Shown one piece after another: positions 1-7,316 of a DNA stretch of 14,412 bases (positions within the stretch are counted from its first letter, which is position 1; every line of letters begins with the position of its first letter). Made by a program: the position numbers and the translations under genes. A model generated the notes under the pieces. It saw only the letters and a list, made by a program, of their open reading frames with translations. It searched no databases and was not told the origin of the DNA. The DNA comes from UBA5399 sp964592125 (GTDB lineage Bacteria; Bacillota; Clostridia; Christensenellales; Christensenellaceae): contig CAZQBV010000076.1 in assembly GCA_964592125.1 (NCBI GenBank), positions 1 through 14,412 on the forward strand, given 5' to 3'.

Positions 1-6
1 GCGGCT

Positions 7-38
7 ATAGAAATCATTGCTTTTGCAACGATTTCTAT
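7..38. repeat. Long imperfect inverted repeat (hairpin) at window edge
   Basis: The arms ATAGAAATC (7–15) and GATTTCTAT (30–38) are perfectly complementary. After one A/C mismatch the stem continues with TTGC (17–20) and GCAA (25–28) around a TTTT loop (21–24). Neither side is followed by a T tract, so it is not a textbook intrinsic terminator. It may be the 3' end structure of a gene outside the window. Positions 39–151 hold nothing I can assign. Confidence 0.5.
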
Positions 39-153
39 TAGAGATTAGTATTATAATCCATCTATTGATTTCTCCGTTTTTCCATACGCTTCACTATACC
101 AAACCATTCATGAAATGTAAAACCAATCTACATTAGGCATAAAAAAGGTATAA

Positions 154-176
154 AAAACGCCCATTACAGGCGTTTT
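154..176 (-). terminator. Intrinsic terminator of rnpB / dnaG cluster
   Basis: On the minus strand an 8-bp perfect stem AAAACGCC / GGCGTTTT encloses a 7-nt loop and runs directly into a T run (the A run at 152–157 on the plus strand). It lies 15 nt beyond the 3' end of the RNase P RNA, where transcription of that RNA should stop. It is the only convincing terminator in the whole dnaG-to-rnpB cluster. Confidence 0.85.
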
Positions 177-191
177 GAAAAATGATGTTCT

Positions 192-550
192 AAGCCAGGC
201 GTGTAAGCCGAGTTCTGTAACTGATGGTCATCTATCTAGCCCCGATGTTGCCAAACGGGTTCTTGCGATTACAAAAGGCTTAGCGGGCCGCTATTTTGGC
301 AATTACTTGCCCTTGCCTTCCATTCAATCTTGCACCGGGCGGGGTTTACATGGCACGCTGCGTCGCCGTAGCGTCGGTGAGCTCTTACCTCCCCATTTCA
401 ACCTTACCGCATGTTTTCGCATGTGGCGGTGTATTTCTGTTGCACTTTCCTTGGAGTCGCCTCCACCGGGTGTTACCCGGCGCCCTTGCCCTGCGGAGCT
501 CGGACTTTCCTCACAGAGGGTTCCCCCCTGCGCAACCATCCGGCCTGCTT
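192..550 (-). ncRNA. rnpB: RNase P RNA (catalytic RNA of ribonuclease P, class A-like)
   Basis: This is the RNA subunit of ribonuclease P, which cleaves the 5' leader from tRNA precursors together with the protein RnpA. Read on the minus strand, it contains the universally conserved P4 5' strand GAGGAAAGTCCGAGCTC (plus-strand 496–512) and the matching 3' conserved segment ACAGAACTCGGCTTAC (203–218). Between them are typical blocks such as AGTGCAACAGAAA, GGTAAGGTTGAAA and GGTAAGAGCTCACCG. The ends pair as a P1 helix (AAGCAGGC at the 5' end, GCCTGGCTT at the 3' end, with a bulge). The length of about 359 nt fits the family, and the overall pattern resembles the ancestral A type rather than the Bacillus B type; a covariance model would settle the class. 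The gene begins only 43 nt after the zinc-ribbon gene's stop codon. Open frames across it are accidental. Confidence 0.96.
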
Positions 551-559
551 AAAACAAAC

Positions 560-565
560 TTTATA
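560..565 (-). promoter_or_regulatory. Possible -10 element of rnpB
   Basis: TATAAA on the minus strand ends 9 nt before the predicted RNA 5' end, the right distance for a start point. No recognisable -35 is seen 16–18 nt upstream, where the sequence is an A-rich run, so rnpB may instead be processed from read-through of the upstream gene. Confidence 0.3.
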
Positions 566-593
566 CTCTTATATTGCTCTTGCTTTTTTCTTC

Positions 594-1328
594 TTACTCT
601 TCTTCCTCCACAGCAAACAGTATCCTGCCGCAATTCTCGCAAAGTATTATTTTATCTCCGGCCTTTAATTCCTGCAGTTGGCTGGAGGGAAGCTCCATAT
701 TGCACCCTTGGCAACGCTTGTTTTTAAAGTAGGCCACTGGGTGTGGTCGATGCTGCTTAATCCGCTTGTATTCCTCCATCAAATCAGAGGACACATTTTT
801 CCCCGCTTTTGCAACATTTGCACGCAGTTTTTCTAGGTCATCCTTGCCTGCATCCAGTTCTTTTGCATGCATGGCTTTCAGTTGGTCAAAATTCTTTTTG
901 GCATTGCTCATTTTAACCAGCGTCTCTTTTATTTCTGTTTCGGATTTTTCCAATTGATGCATAATATCCACAAGTTTACGTTTGTTCATTTCAACTGCAG
1001 ATTTTATGTTTTCACATTCTTTCACTAGTTCCTGAACATCCTCTAAAAACAAATCATCCAGTTCATAGCCCTCTGTTTCTAAAATCTCCGCATCTTTTTG
1101 TTCCATCTGCTTCTTCAATGCATCCGTCTGTGCAGAAATTTCCATCATTCTATTTTGCGCCAAAACAGACTCCTGCTCCAGCTTCTTCAGATGAACCTGA
1201 TTGTTTTGAAACAGCTTTTGTTGATGTATCAACCGTTTTCTGGTTTCTGTATTTTTTAAGGATTGTTCCAGTTGCTCCAGTTCATTTTCCGCAGTTTGGT
1301 AATCCCACAAAGCTTTTAATTTATCCAA
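594..1328 (-). CDS. C4-type zinc-ribbon coiled-coil protein (DUF164/CdsZ-like)
   Basis: A 244-residue cytoplasmic protein with no signal or membrane segment. Residues about 10–175 are heptad-rich, charged and almost certainly a long antiparallel coiled coil. The C-terminus carries a zinc ribbon with C206-x2-C209 and C230-x2-C233, then an acidic tail of four Glu. This is the layout of the family annotated as 'C4-type zinc ribbon domain-containing protein' (zf-RING_7/DUF164), which is thought to bind nucleic acid or act as a structural partner; its biochemical role is not established from this sequence. The start is TTG at 1328, chosen because AGGAGG (plus-strand 1336–1341) lies 7 nt upstream and the nearby ATG is out of frame. 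It follows the nif3-like gene by 21 nt, so the two are surely co-transcribed, and it directly precedes rnpB. Confidence 0.9.
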   Translation of the reverse strand: MDKLKALWDYQTAENELEQLEQSLKNTETRKRLIHQQKLFQNNQVHLKKLEQESVLAQNRMMEISAQTDALKKQMEQKDAEILETEGYELDDLFLEDVQELVKECENIKSAVEMNKRKLVDIMHQLEKSETEIKETLVKMSNAKKNFDQLKAMHAKELDAGKDDLEKLRANVAKAGKNVSSDLMEEYKRIKQHRPHPVAYFKNKRCQGCNMELPSSQLQELKAGDKIILCENCGRILFAVEEEE

Positions 1329-1349
1329 TTAACATCCTCCTTGGCGTCC

Positions 1350-2456
1350 TCAATAGTTCATAAAAGGGCGTCTCATCTTATCCGATATACAAACATCCAC
1401 ATTGTATTGTACAGTAACTGGCTCTTTTTGTAAACTGTTCAGCATCATACCACAAAAACATTTTTCTGTATCAAAGTGTCCCGCCTCCACAAGTGCTATG
1501 CCAGTTTCGTAGTATTGGCTGTGTTTTAACTCTCCCGTAATAAAAATCTGTGCACCCATTTTTTCAGCAGCAATCACCAAGTCTCCACTCGCGCCTCCAG
1601 CCAAGGCCACTTTGCTAATCTGGGCATCTGCATCACCAGAAAACCGAACAGAATCCACTTCCAAAGTTTGCTTTAGCCTTTCCAAGAAATCTATCGTTTT
1701 CAATGGGCTTTGCAATTCGCCGCACACACCCATTCCAGATTTGATAGCGGATGGGCTTTGCAGAACAAATACATCAATTGCAGGCTCTTCGTAGGGATGC
1801 GCCTCTCGTATGGAACAAAGCACCCCCTCCAGCTTTTCTTCTGTGCTCAGTGCCTGTATCCACACTTCGTCCAAAAATTCTTGTACTCTCGGCTGGCCTA
1901 TATGTGGGTTTGCACCCTCATCTGGCCGAAAGCTACCCATGCCTTCCACACTAAAAGAGCATCCGGTATAGTTGCCCAGTTCCCCCGCCCCCGCGTTCAT
2001 CATTGCCTTGCGTATTTTCCCCGCATGCTCCACCGGCACGGTAACCGCTACCTTATAAAATTTTCCAATCTGTCCTTTTTCAATAAATGTTTGCTTTTTC
2101 AATCCCAACAAATCTGCAAGATACGTATTAATCCCTCCGGGTGCAGCATCGGCGCTAGTATGCGCGCTGTACAAAGATATTCCGTACTCCATCAACTTTA
2201 CCAAGCATTTTCCTTGGTGGCTTGCCGCATCCACACATTTTATGCCACGAAACAAAAGTGGGTGGTGCGACAAAATAAGCCCATAGCCCAATTGCTTTGC
2301 TTCCTCAATTATTTCTTCGGTCACATCTAGGCAAAGCAATATGCCGTGGGTCTCATTGTGCAGGTTTACTTGGAAGCCACTGTTGTCCCATTCCATAGCA
2401 AACCTTGCTGGCGCAATTTTTTCTATCACTTTTTTTAGCTCATCTACGCTCAACAT
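1350..2456 (-). CDS. Nif3-like dinuclear metal-centre protein (YqfO type)
   Basis: A 368-residue protein of the Nif3/NIF3-like hexameric family, often labelled 'GTP cyclohydrolase I type 2 homologue'; its true substrate is uncertain. The metal-binding residues are visible: SHHP with H64–H65, AHTSAD with H99 and D103, and GHFDTE with H327 and E331. Between the two Nif3 halves (about residues 132–235) is the PII/CutA-like insert found in the long Bacillus YqfO form, with FYKVAVTVP at its beginning and EAHPYEEPAIDV near its end. The open frame extends upstream to 2537, but the start at 2456 is preferred: AGGAGG (plus-strand 2466–2471) lies 9 nt away, and residues before it lack family character and would sit inside trmK. 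The gene overlaps the 3' end of trmK by 17 nt, which implies translational coupling. Confidence 0.93.
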   Translation of the reverse strand: MLSVDELKKVIEKIAPARFAMEWDNSGFQVNLHNETHGILLCLDVTEEIIEEAKQLGYGLILSHHPLLFRGIKCVDAASHQGKCLVKLMEYGISLYSAHTSADAAPGGINTYLADLLGLKKQTFIEKGQIGKFYKVAVTVPVEHAGKIRKAMMNAGAGELGNYTGCSFSVEGMGSFRPDEGANPHIGQPRVQEFLDEVWIQALSTEEKLEGVLCSIREAHPYEEPAIDVFVLQSPSAIKSGMGVCGELQSPLKTIDFLERLKQTLEVDSVRFSGDADAQISKVALAGGASGDLVIAAEKMGAQIFITGELKHSQYYETGIALVEAGHFDTEKCFCGMMLNSLQKEPVTVQYNVDVCISDKMRRPFMNY

Positions 2457-3132
2457 CTTCCAGAACCTCCTCCAGCTTGGTTTTCCGCAACGCCACTTCT
2501 TGCAAATATTGGGACGCATTCCGGCTTTGGGCGGCACTCTTTAAAATCTTGTCCGCCTTTGCAATTTCCCGTTTCAAAAAGCCCGGCAAATGCCTGTCTT
2601 TTGCTTCTATCAGCTTACGCCCTACACCATAAAAGAATTCATCTTGCTCTGCAGCGGCATGCCCAGGTACTGCACAAATCACCGGGTAGTACCTTCCGTC
2701 TTCCAATACCAAGGTCTCCGCTTCTATTCTATAACCATTTTCCGCAAGATACTTTCTCAGTTCAAGGACATTTCTGTGAGGCGATAGAACCAACCAGCCA
2801 GCGCTCTTTGCCTTCTGGGGTTCTCTGTCCAGTATTTGTCGTATCAGCATTCCGCCCATGCCTGCAATTACAATGGCATCCACTTCCGCTTCTTCCAGCA
2901 CGGAAAGCCCATCTCCCAAACGCGTTTCCATGCATAGAGCAAGCCCTGCTTCCGCTGCCAACTTCTTTGCTTTTTCCAAAGAAGGTTTGCTAATATCACA
3001 AGCAATTACTTTTTTTGCCCTGCCCTGCTCCAGTAGTAATTTTGCTATTTGGCCATGGTCACAGCCTATATCCGCCACCACTTGAACATCTTTCACAAAG
3101 CCAACTATCGTATGTATTCTTTGCACTGCCAT
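2440..3132 (-). CDS. trmK: tRNA (adenine(22)-N1)-methyltransferase TrmK
   Basis: A 230-residue SAM-dependent Rossmann-fold methyltransferase that makes m1A at position 22 of tRNA. The SAM-binding motif I is VADIGCDHG (residues 19–27). It is followed by CDISKPSLEKA (45–55) for the ribose-contacting strand, the IAGMGG signature (89–94), and LSPHRNVLELRKYL (116–129), typical of this family. The C-terminal part (about 165–230) is the helical extension, with a charged end. Length matches Bacillus YqfN (about 234). The ATG at 3132 is the first usable start; an in-frame TAG lies two codons upstream and the ribosome site (GGGTAGG) is weak. It sits between rpoD and the nif3-like gene, the usual order in Firmicutes. 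Confidence 0.94.
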   Translation of the reverse strand: MAVQRIHTIVGFVKDVQVVADIGCDHGQIAKLLLEQGRAKKVIACDISKPSLEKAKKLAAEAGLALCMETRLGDGLSVLEEAEVDAIVIAGMGGMLIRQILDREPQKAKSAGWLVLSPHRNVLELRKYLAENGYRIEAETLVLEDGRYYPVICAVPGHAAAEQDEFFYGVGRKLIEAKDRHLPGFLKREIAKADKILKSAAQSRNASQYLQEVALRKTKLEEVLEDVERR

Positions 3133-3148
3133 TGCCTACCCACAAACA

Positions 3149-3167
3149 AGGCAGCTTCACGCTGCCT
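3149..3167 (-). terminator. Hairpin between rpoD and trmK (possible weak terminator or attenuator)
   Basis: A 7-bp perfect stem AGGCAGC / GCTGCCT with a 5-nt loop lies 20 nt after the rpoD stop. On the minus strand it is followed by TTGTTTG, which is a poor T tract. It could partially terminate after rpoD or protect the rpoD mRNA 3' end while allowing some read-through to trmK. Confidence 0.5.
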
Positions 3168-3186
3168 ATTCACTGTACTTGTTATT

Positions 3187-4338
3187 CTATTCCAAAAAGT
3201 CTCTCAGTTTTTTGCTACGCGATGGATGTCGCAGCTTGCGCAACGCTTTCGCCTCTATTTGGCGAATGCGCTCACGCGTTACCTGAAACTCTTTTCCCAC
3301 TTCCTCCAGTGTTCGCGCCCTTCCATCTTCCAGACCAAATCGCAATTTCAGCACTTTCTCCTCGCGTGGGGTCAGTGTATCCAGCACGTCCATCAGCTGC
3401 TCTTTCAGCAATGTAAATGCGGCCGCTTCTGCCGGTGCCAGCGCGTCATCATCGGGTATAAAGTCCCCCAAATGGCTGTCTTCTTCCTCGCCAATTGGCG
3501 TCTCCAAAGAAACTGGTTCTTGCGCAATTTTCAGTATTTCACGTACTTTTTCCTCGGAAATATCCATTTCCTTCGCCAGCTCTTCGGGTAGCGGGTCTCT
3601 GCCATACTGCTGCAACAACTGTCTGGATACTCGTATCAGCTTGTTTATGGTTTCCACCATATGCACAGGTATTCGTATGGTACGTGCCTGATCTGCAATG
3701 GCGCGGGTAATTGCCTGACGAATCCACCATGTAGCATAGGTCGAGAACTTATATCCCTTTTGATAGTCAAATTTTTCCACCGCTTTTATCAGACCCAGGT
3801 TCCCCTCCTGAATCAAATCCAAAAACAACATGCCTCGCCCTACATAACGCTTGGCAATGCTCACCACCAACCGCAGGTTGGCTTCTGCCAGTTTCTGTTT
3901 GGCCACCTGATCTCCATCGGCCATACGCTTTGCCAGCTCCACTTCTTCCGATGCGGATAGCAAAGGCACTTTGCCTATTTCCTTCAAGTACATACGTACC
4001 GGGTCATCTATGTTAATACTTTCCGGCACTGCAATGGCTACTTCAATTTCTCCGTCTTCGCCCGCTTTTTCTACTTCTTGTTCTATCTCAATCTCATCAT
4101 CCAGTACGTCCACATTCATTTCTTCCAGTGTTTCGTACAGCTTCTCCACTTGGTCAGGCCGCAGTTGCACATCTTCCAATGCATCAATAATTTCCTGATA
4201 CTTTACCACGCCCTTGCTCTTGCCAATGTCCAATATCTTTTTTATGCGATCTTCCCCAGCCTTCACTTGCGCACTGGAAACCGCACCTTTTGCAGCAACA
4301 ATCTCGTGTGTTTTCTTTTTTGCTTCCTTCTCCGCCAA
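3187..4338 (-). CDS. rpoD: Primary RNA polymerase sigma factor (SigA/RpoD)
   Basis: A 383-residue group 1 sigma-70 factor that directs RNA polymerase to housekeeping promoters. Visible parts are a short region 1.1-like N-terminus (about 28–75), an acidic linker (78–100), region 1.2 starting DDPVRMYLKEIG (111–122), region 2 with NLRLVVSIAKRYVGRGM, the core-binding DLIQEGN (174–180) and the -10 reading segment FSTYATWWIRQAI (198–210), region 3 (about 212–290), and region 4.2 helix-turn-helix TLEEVG through TRERIRQIEAKALRKLR (343–370). The length is normal for Firmicute SigA. The start codon is TTG at 4338; TAGGTG (plus-strand 4347–4352) is 8 nt upstream, an in-frame TGA lies further up, and no in-frame ATG occurs before residue 74. 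It lies 49 nt after dnaG. The matches to TTGACA–TATAAT elsewhere in the window are what this factor would recognise. Confidence 0.97.
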   Translation of the reverse strand: MAEKEAKKKTHEIVAAKGAVSSAQVKAGEDRIKKILDIGKSKGVVKYQEIIDALEDVQLRPDQVEKLYETLEEMNVDVLDDEIEIEQEVEKAGEDGEIEVAIAVPESINIDDPVRMYLKEIGKVPLLSASEEVELAKRMADGDQVAKQKLAEANLRLVVSIAKRYVGRGMLFLDLIQEGNLGLIKAVEKFDYQKGYKFSTYATWWIRQAITRAIADQARTIRIPVHMVETINKLIRVSRQLLQQYGRDPLPEELAKEMDISEEKVREILKIAQEPVSLETPIGEEEDSHLGDFIPDDDALAPAEAAAFTLLKEQLMDVLDTLTPREEKVLKLRFGLEDGRARTLEEVGKEFQVTRERIRQIEAKALRKLRHPSRSKKLRDFLE

Positions 4339-4363
4339 AATATTTTCACCTACTATTCAAAAT

Positions 4364-4393
4364 TTTATACTTAACCCTAGGGTTTATTTACAA
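4364..4393 (-). promoter_or_regulatory. Candidate internal promoter for rpoD with palindrome in spacer
   Basis: In the dnaG–rpoD gap the minus strand reads TTGTAA (plus 4388–4393, overlapping the dnaG stop codon), an 18-nt spacer and TATAAA (plus 4364–4369). A start about 7 nt downstream (near 4357) would still leave the rpoD ribosome site in the transcript. The spacer contains the perfect 12-bp palindrome AACCCTAGGGTT (4373–4384). The -35 is 4/6 and the -10 5/6, so this is a moderate match. Confidence 0.4.
4373..4384. repeat. 12-bp perfect palindrome between dnaG and rpoD
   Basis: AACCCTAGGGTT is perfectly self-complementary without a loop, so it would fold poorly as RNA but could bind a dimeric protein as DNA. 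It sits between the -35 and -10 of the candidate rpoD promoter. Confidence 0.5.
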
Positions 4394-6190
4394 TTGCTCG
4401 GCTTCTCCCGCTAAACTCTGTTTCAGTTTATCGTACTCCACAACCAACTTCTTCAACAATTCTCGCAGTGCTTTTTTTTCTTGTTCGCCCTGCTCCATGT
4501 CCAATTTTCGCAGTACAGCTTCCTTCTCACGTTCTTTGTTTATCAGTCTAATACGCTTGATGCAACCAATCATAAAGCTATCCTGCTCCATACCCAAAGT
4601 TGCGGGTTCTGGTTCTCGTTCCAACAGCGCGGCAGCCCAGTTCACTTCTTCGCTTGTTTCCAACACTGCTAGTATTTCGTCACCACGTGGTAAAAATCCT
4701 TTTTTTGCGCTCTCCAATAGATAAGAATATATTTTTTTGTTGACTGCATTGCTCAGTTCCGCAATAGAAAAATACTTTTCTACTGTCAATATCCTATCTG
4801 GGTTCACGCATAGCAGTGCCATCAAATTGTTTTCAAATTCATCCGAATTATTTTTGTTCTCTTGTCTTTTCACAGGCTCCTGCACTTGCGGCCCACTTTC
4901 CTGCCCCGTCTCCATCCCCAAATCCTGCCGAATGGAATGCTCTGAAAATCCTGTGCGTTGGGCAAGGTTTTTCACATATTGATCTTTCACCACCGCACTT
5001 TTCACTTGCTTTAAGATAGAAATGCAATCCTTGGTATATTCCTGCCTTTGATGCCCATCCTCCATGTCATATGGCTCTGCTGCAATATCAAACTGATAGT
5101 CCAACACTGGTTTTGCTTCTTTTATCAGCTGAAAATATCCTTCTTTCCCATGCTCTTTCAAAAAATCATCCGGATCTTCCCCGCCGGGTATGCCAATCAC
5201 CCTGCATTCCAGCCCTGCCTGCTCCAGCACCCCCAGTGCACGCAACGTGGCCTTTTTGCCCGCACTATCTCCATCATATGAAATGTACACTTTGCTTACA
5301 TATCTCTTCACCAGCCGTGCCTGATCCGCAGTAAGCGCCGTTCCCAGCGTGGCCACACAGTTGGTTATGCCATGCATATACAGTGCAATTACATCCATAT
5401 AGCCCTCTACCAATATTAAGTCCTGCAGGTTTTTCTGTTTTCGAACCATATTTAGGTTGTATAAATTTCTGCTTTTGTTAAACGCTGCCGTTTCAGGCGA
5501 ATTTAGATATTTAGGCAGCCCATCATCCAGCACTCGCCCGCCAAAACCAATCACATCGGAAAAGGTATTTATAATGGGCATCATCACCCTATTCCTGAAA
5601 AGATTATAGCTTTTTCCATCGTTTATCTTTATCAAACCCGCGGTTTGCATCTCTTGCTTCGTATAACCTTTTTTCTCCAGCTCTATCATCAAGTCATCCC
5701 AAGAGTCCGGCGCAAACCCCAGTCCAAATATTTTTATAATTCTGTCGCTTATGCCCCGCGCATGCAAATATTCCAGTGCCAGCATTCCACTAGTGGAATG
5801 CAACATGCCATGGAAGTAGTGCGCGGCTATTTTATTCATTTCCACTATTTTTTTACGCGCGGCCTTGCGTTTTTCATATTGTTCGTTTCCCGTGTTTTCG
5901 GGAATGGCCAGCCCCACCTTTTCCGCAAGGTAGGTACACGCCTCAGGAAAGGTCATCTTTTCTTGCTCCATCACAAAATGTATGGCATTACCGCCCTTGC
6001 CGCAGCCAAAACAATGGAAAAAACCCTTGTCCGTATTCACAGAAAAGGAAGGAGTTTTTTCATTGTGGAAAGGGCAGCAAGCCCACCACCGCCCAGATTT
6101 GTTCTGTAGCGAGACATACTCTCCCACAAGATCAGCAATATTCACTTTTTGTAGCAGATCATGAATCCACTCATCCGAAAAAAATGCCAT
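4388..6190 (-). CDS. dnaG: DNA primase DnaG
   Basis: A 600-residue primase that makes RNA primers for Okazaki fragments and works with the replicative helicase. The N-terminal CHC2 zinc domain shows CPFHNEKTPSF with C39 and H42, and CFGCG with C60 and C63. The catalytic core has LFRNRVMMPI (197–206), then the TOPRIM motifs with VEGYMD (E262 as the general acid/base) and SYDGDSAGKKA (D306 and D308 for magnesium). Residues about 425–450 are a polar linker, and about 450–600 form the helicase-binding C-terminal helical domain, the least conserved part. Length matches the family. The ATG at 6190 is preceded by an AGGA-type site in TAGGATG. It heads the cluster with rpoD. No convincing promoter was found in the 141 bases immediately upstream. 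Confidence 0.96.
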   Translation of the reverse strand: MAFFSDEWIHDLLQKVNIADLVGEYVSLQNKSGRWWACCPFHNEKTPSFSVNTDKGFFHCFGCGKGGNAIHFVMEQEKMTFPEACTYLAEKVGLAIPENTGNEQYEKRKAARKKIVEMNKIAAHYFHGMLHSTSGMLALEYLHARGISDRIIKIFGLGFAPDSWDDLMIELEKKGYTKQEMQTAGLIKINDGKSYNLFRNRVMMPIINTFSDVIGFGGRVLDDGLPKYLNSPETAAFNKSRNLYNLNMVRKQKNLQDLILVEGYMDVIALYMHGITNCVATLGTALTADQARLVKRYVSKVYISYDGDSAGKKATLRALGVLEQAGLECRVIGIPGGEDPDDFLKEHGKEGYFQLIKEAKPVLDYQFDIAAEPYDMEDGHQRQEYTKDCISILKQVKSAVVKDQYVKNLAQRTGFSEHSIRQDLGMETGQESGPQVQEPVKRQENKNNSDEFENNLMALLCVNPDRILTVEKYFSIAELSNAVNKKIYSYLLESAKKGFLPRGDEILAVLETSEEVNWAAALLEREPEPATLGMEQDSFMIGCIKRIRLINKEREKEAVLRKLDMEQGEQEKKALRELLKKLVVEYDKLKQSLAGEAEQL

Positions 6191-6227
6191 CTACACATCC
6201 TACTAGTTCTACTTGTATCTACTGTGT

Positions 6228-6242
6228 TTTCAAACGTTGAAA
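6228..6242. promoter_or_regulatory. Inverted repeat upstream of dnaG (possible operator)
   Basis: TTTCAA-ACG-TTGAAA is a perfect 6-bp inverted repeat with a 3-nt centre, 38–52 nt before the dnaG start codon. The spacing suits a repressor site or part of the dnaG promoter region. It does not match an operator I can name, and the rest of 6191–6330 shows nothing I can assign. Confidence 0.3.
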
Positions 6243-6330
6243 GCCCGTTCTATTACATCCATCGCAAACTATCGCCATCACTTTATGCATTACGCGAAAA
6301 CAAATACCTACACAGCCTAGCAACAGTGCG

Positions 6331-6358
6331 CAAAAAGGAGCGAAATGATTACGCTCCT
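6331..6358 (-). terminator. Intrinsic terminator of the acyl-CoA synthetase operon
   Basis: On the minus strand AGGAGCG and CGCTCCT form a 7-bp stem with a 9-nt loop, directly followed by a T run (the A run at 6332–6336). It lies 43 nt after the stop codon of the membrane-protein gene and separates that operon from dnaG. Confidence 0.85.
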
Positions 6359-6401
6359 CCTATTACTTCCTCATATTACTTCTACGCAGAGCAGGCGCAT
6401 A

Positions 6402-7316
6402 TTATTCCTTGCCCGGCTCGTCAGTCAATTTCTCTATTTCGGTCGCCAGTTCTTCTGCCGCAGTTTCCATCTCCTGCACAAGGGTCTCTACTGTTTTATC
6501 TTCTTCCACCGCTTCTTCTACAATATCTACAGAAATCATTTCCTCAATAAAAGCATCCGCTTTGGAAGTGTCTGTTTTGCTATGAAGTTTTTCTTCAAAC
6601 TCATGCACTGCTGCTTCCGCGCCATCTTCTGCCAGTTCCACCAGTAGTGCTTCTTCCTCTGTCATAGCATACACAATTCTGTCAAATGTCATGCGAGATT
6701 TTGTTATAGTGCACACCAACAAGCTTACTGCCATAATCGCCAATATACCGCAAAGCCCCACTGCCAGCGCCTGTATTTGCGCATCGTAATTCACTGCTAG
6801 AATGCGAAGTATAAAATATGCCGTAAACAATACGGATATCACAGAACAAACCAAGGCAATCTTGTGCACCTTGCTTTTGTTTGGTTCCTGCCAGTTGGAA
6901 AGCAGTGCCACCAAGGCTACAATAGCACATAGTGAAGGCGTATATTGGGCAAAAAAGTCTACCCCCTGCGCAAATGGCATTTGTGGCAAGTACACCAAGT
7001 ACGTAAAAAATGCTGAAAGATACAGCGTGGTAAGCAACAGTATTCCCCACATCAACGTTTTAGCAAGCAACGCCCGGCTCTTTTTTGCTACAAACAACCC
7101 CACCAGCAAAATCATTATCAACAAAACGTTGAAGCCATTGCTTTGAAAGAACTGCAACATTGCATTGCCAAAAGGCATGGCCATTCCAGCATTTACAGAG
7201 TCCATTACAATTGCGCTTACAAAGCTAATCAAAAATATCAAAGATACTACTATACCCACAATACTTACAACATGGTGGGCAAGCAAACGTTCTTTCTTTT
7301 GTTCCTGTTCCATCAC
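6402..7316 (-). CDS. Predicted six-TM membrane protein with acidic C-terminal tail, unknown function
   Basis: I do not recognise this 304-residue protein. Six hydrophobic segments are visible at about 17–38, 62–77, 84–108, 125–141, 152–173 and 183–204. They are followed by a roughly 95-residue hydrophilic, strongly acidic tail rich in Glu with possible coiled-coil character (residues 218–304). No catalytic motif is evident. The start is GTG at 7316 or the next codon, ATG at 7313; GGAGGAG (plus-strand 7322–7328) serves either. The upstream acyl-CoA synthetase stop codon overlaps this start (GTGATG), so the two are translationally coupled and probably act together, for example in uptake or sensing of the synthetase substrate; that role is inference. 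A terminator follows. The tail composition suggests a cytoplasmic binding or scaffolding region. Confidence 0.8.
   Translation of the reverse strand: MMEQEQKKERLLAHHVVSIVGIVVSLIFLISFVSAIVMDSVNAGMAMPFGNAMLQFFQSNGFNVLLIMILLVGLFVAKKSRALLAKTLMWGILLLTTLYLSAFFTYLVYLPQMPFAQGVDFFAQYTPSLCAIVALVALLSNWQEPNKSKVHKIALVCSVISVLFTAYFILRILAVNYDAQIQALAVGLCGILAIMAVSLLVCTITKSRMTFDRIVYAMTEEEALLVELAEDGAEAAVHEFEEKLHSKTDTSKADAFIEEMISVDIVEEAVEEDKTVETLVQEMETAAEELATEIEKLTDEPGKE

Noticed and set aside
1..48. Possible 3' end of a plus-strand gene ending with TAG at 46–48
   Set aside because: Only 15 codons are visible, all within or next to a strong inverted repeat, with no recognisable peptide; it cannot be supported.
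175..727. Open frames on both strands of up to 143 codons across 175–727
   Set aside because: They lie over the RNase P RNA gene and its flank, show no protein family character, and are explained by the high-GC RNA sequence.
2457..2537. N-terminal extension of the nif3-like protein
   Set aside because: It lies wholly inside trmK, is rich in Lys/Arg/Trp unlike the family, and a good AGGAGG precedes the internal ATG at 2456.
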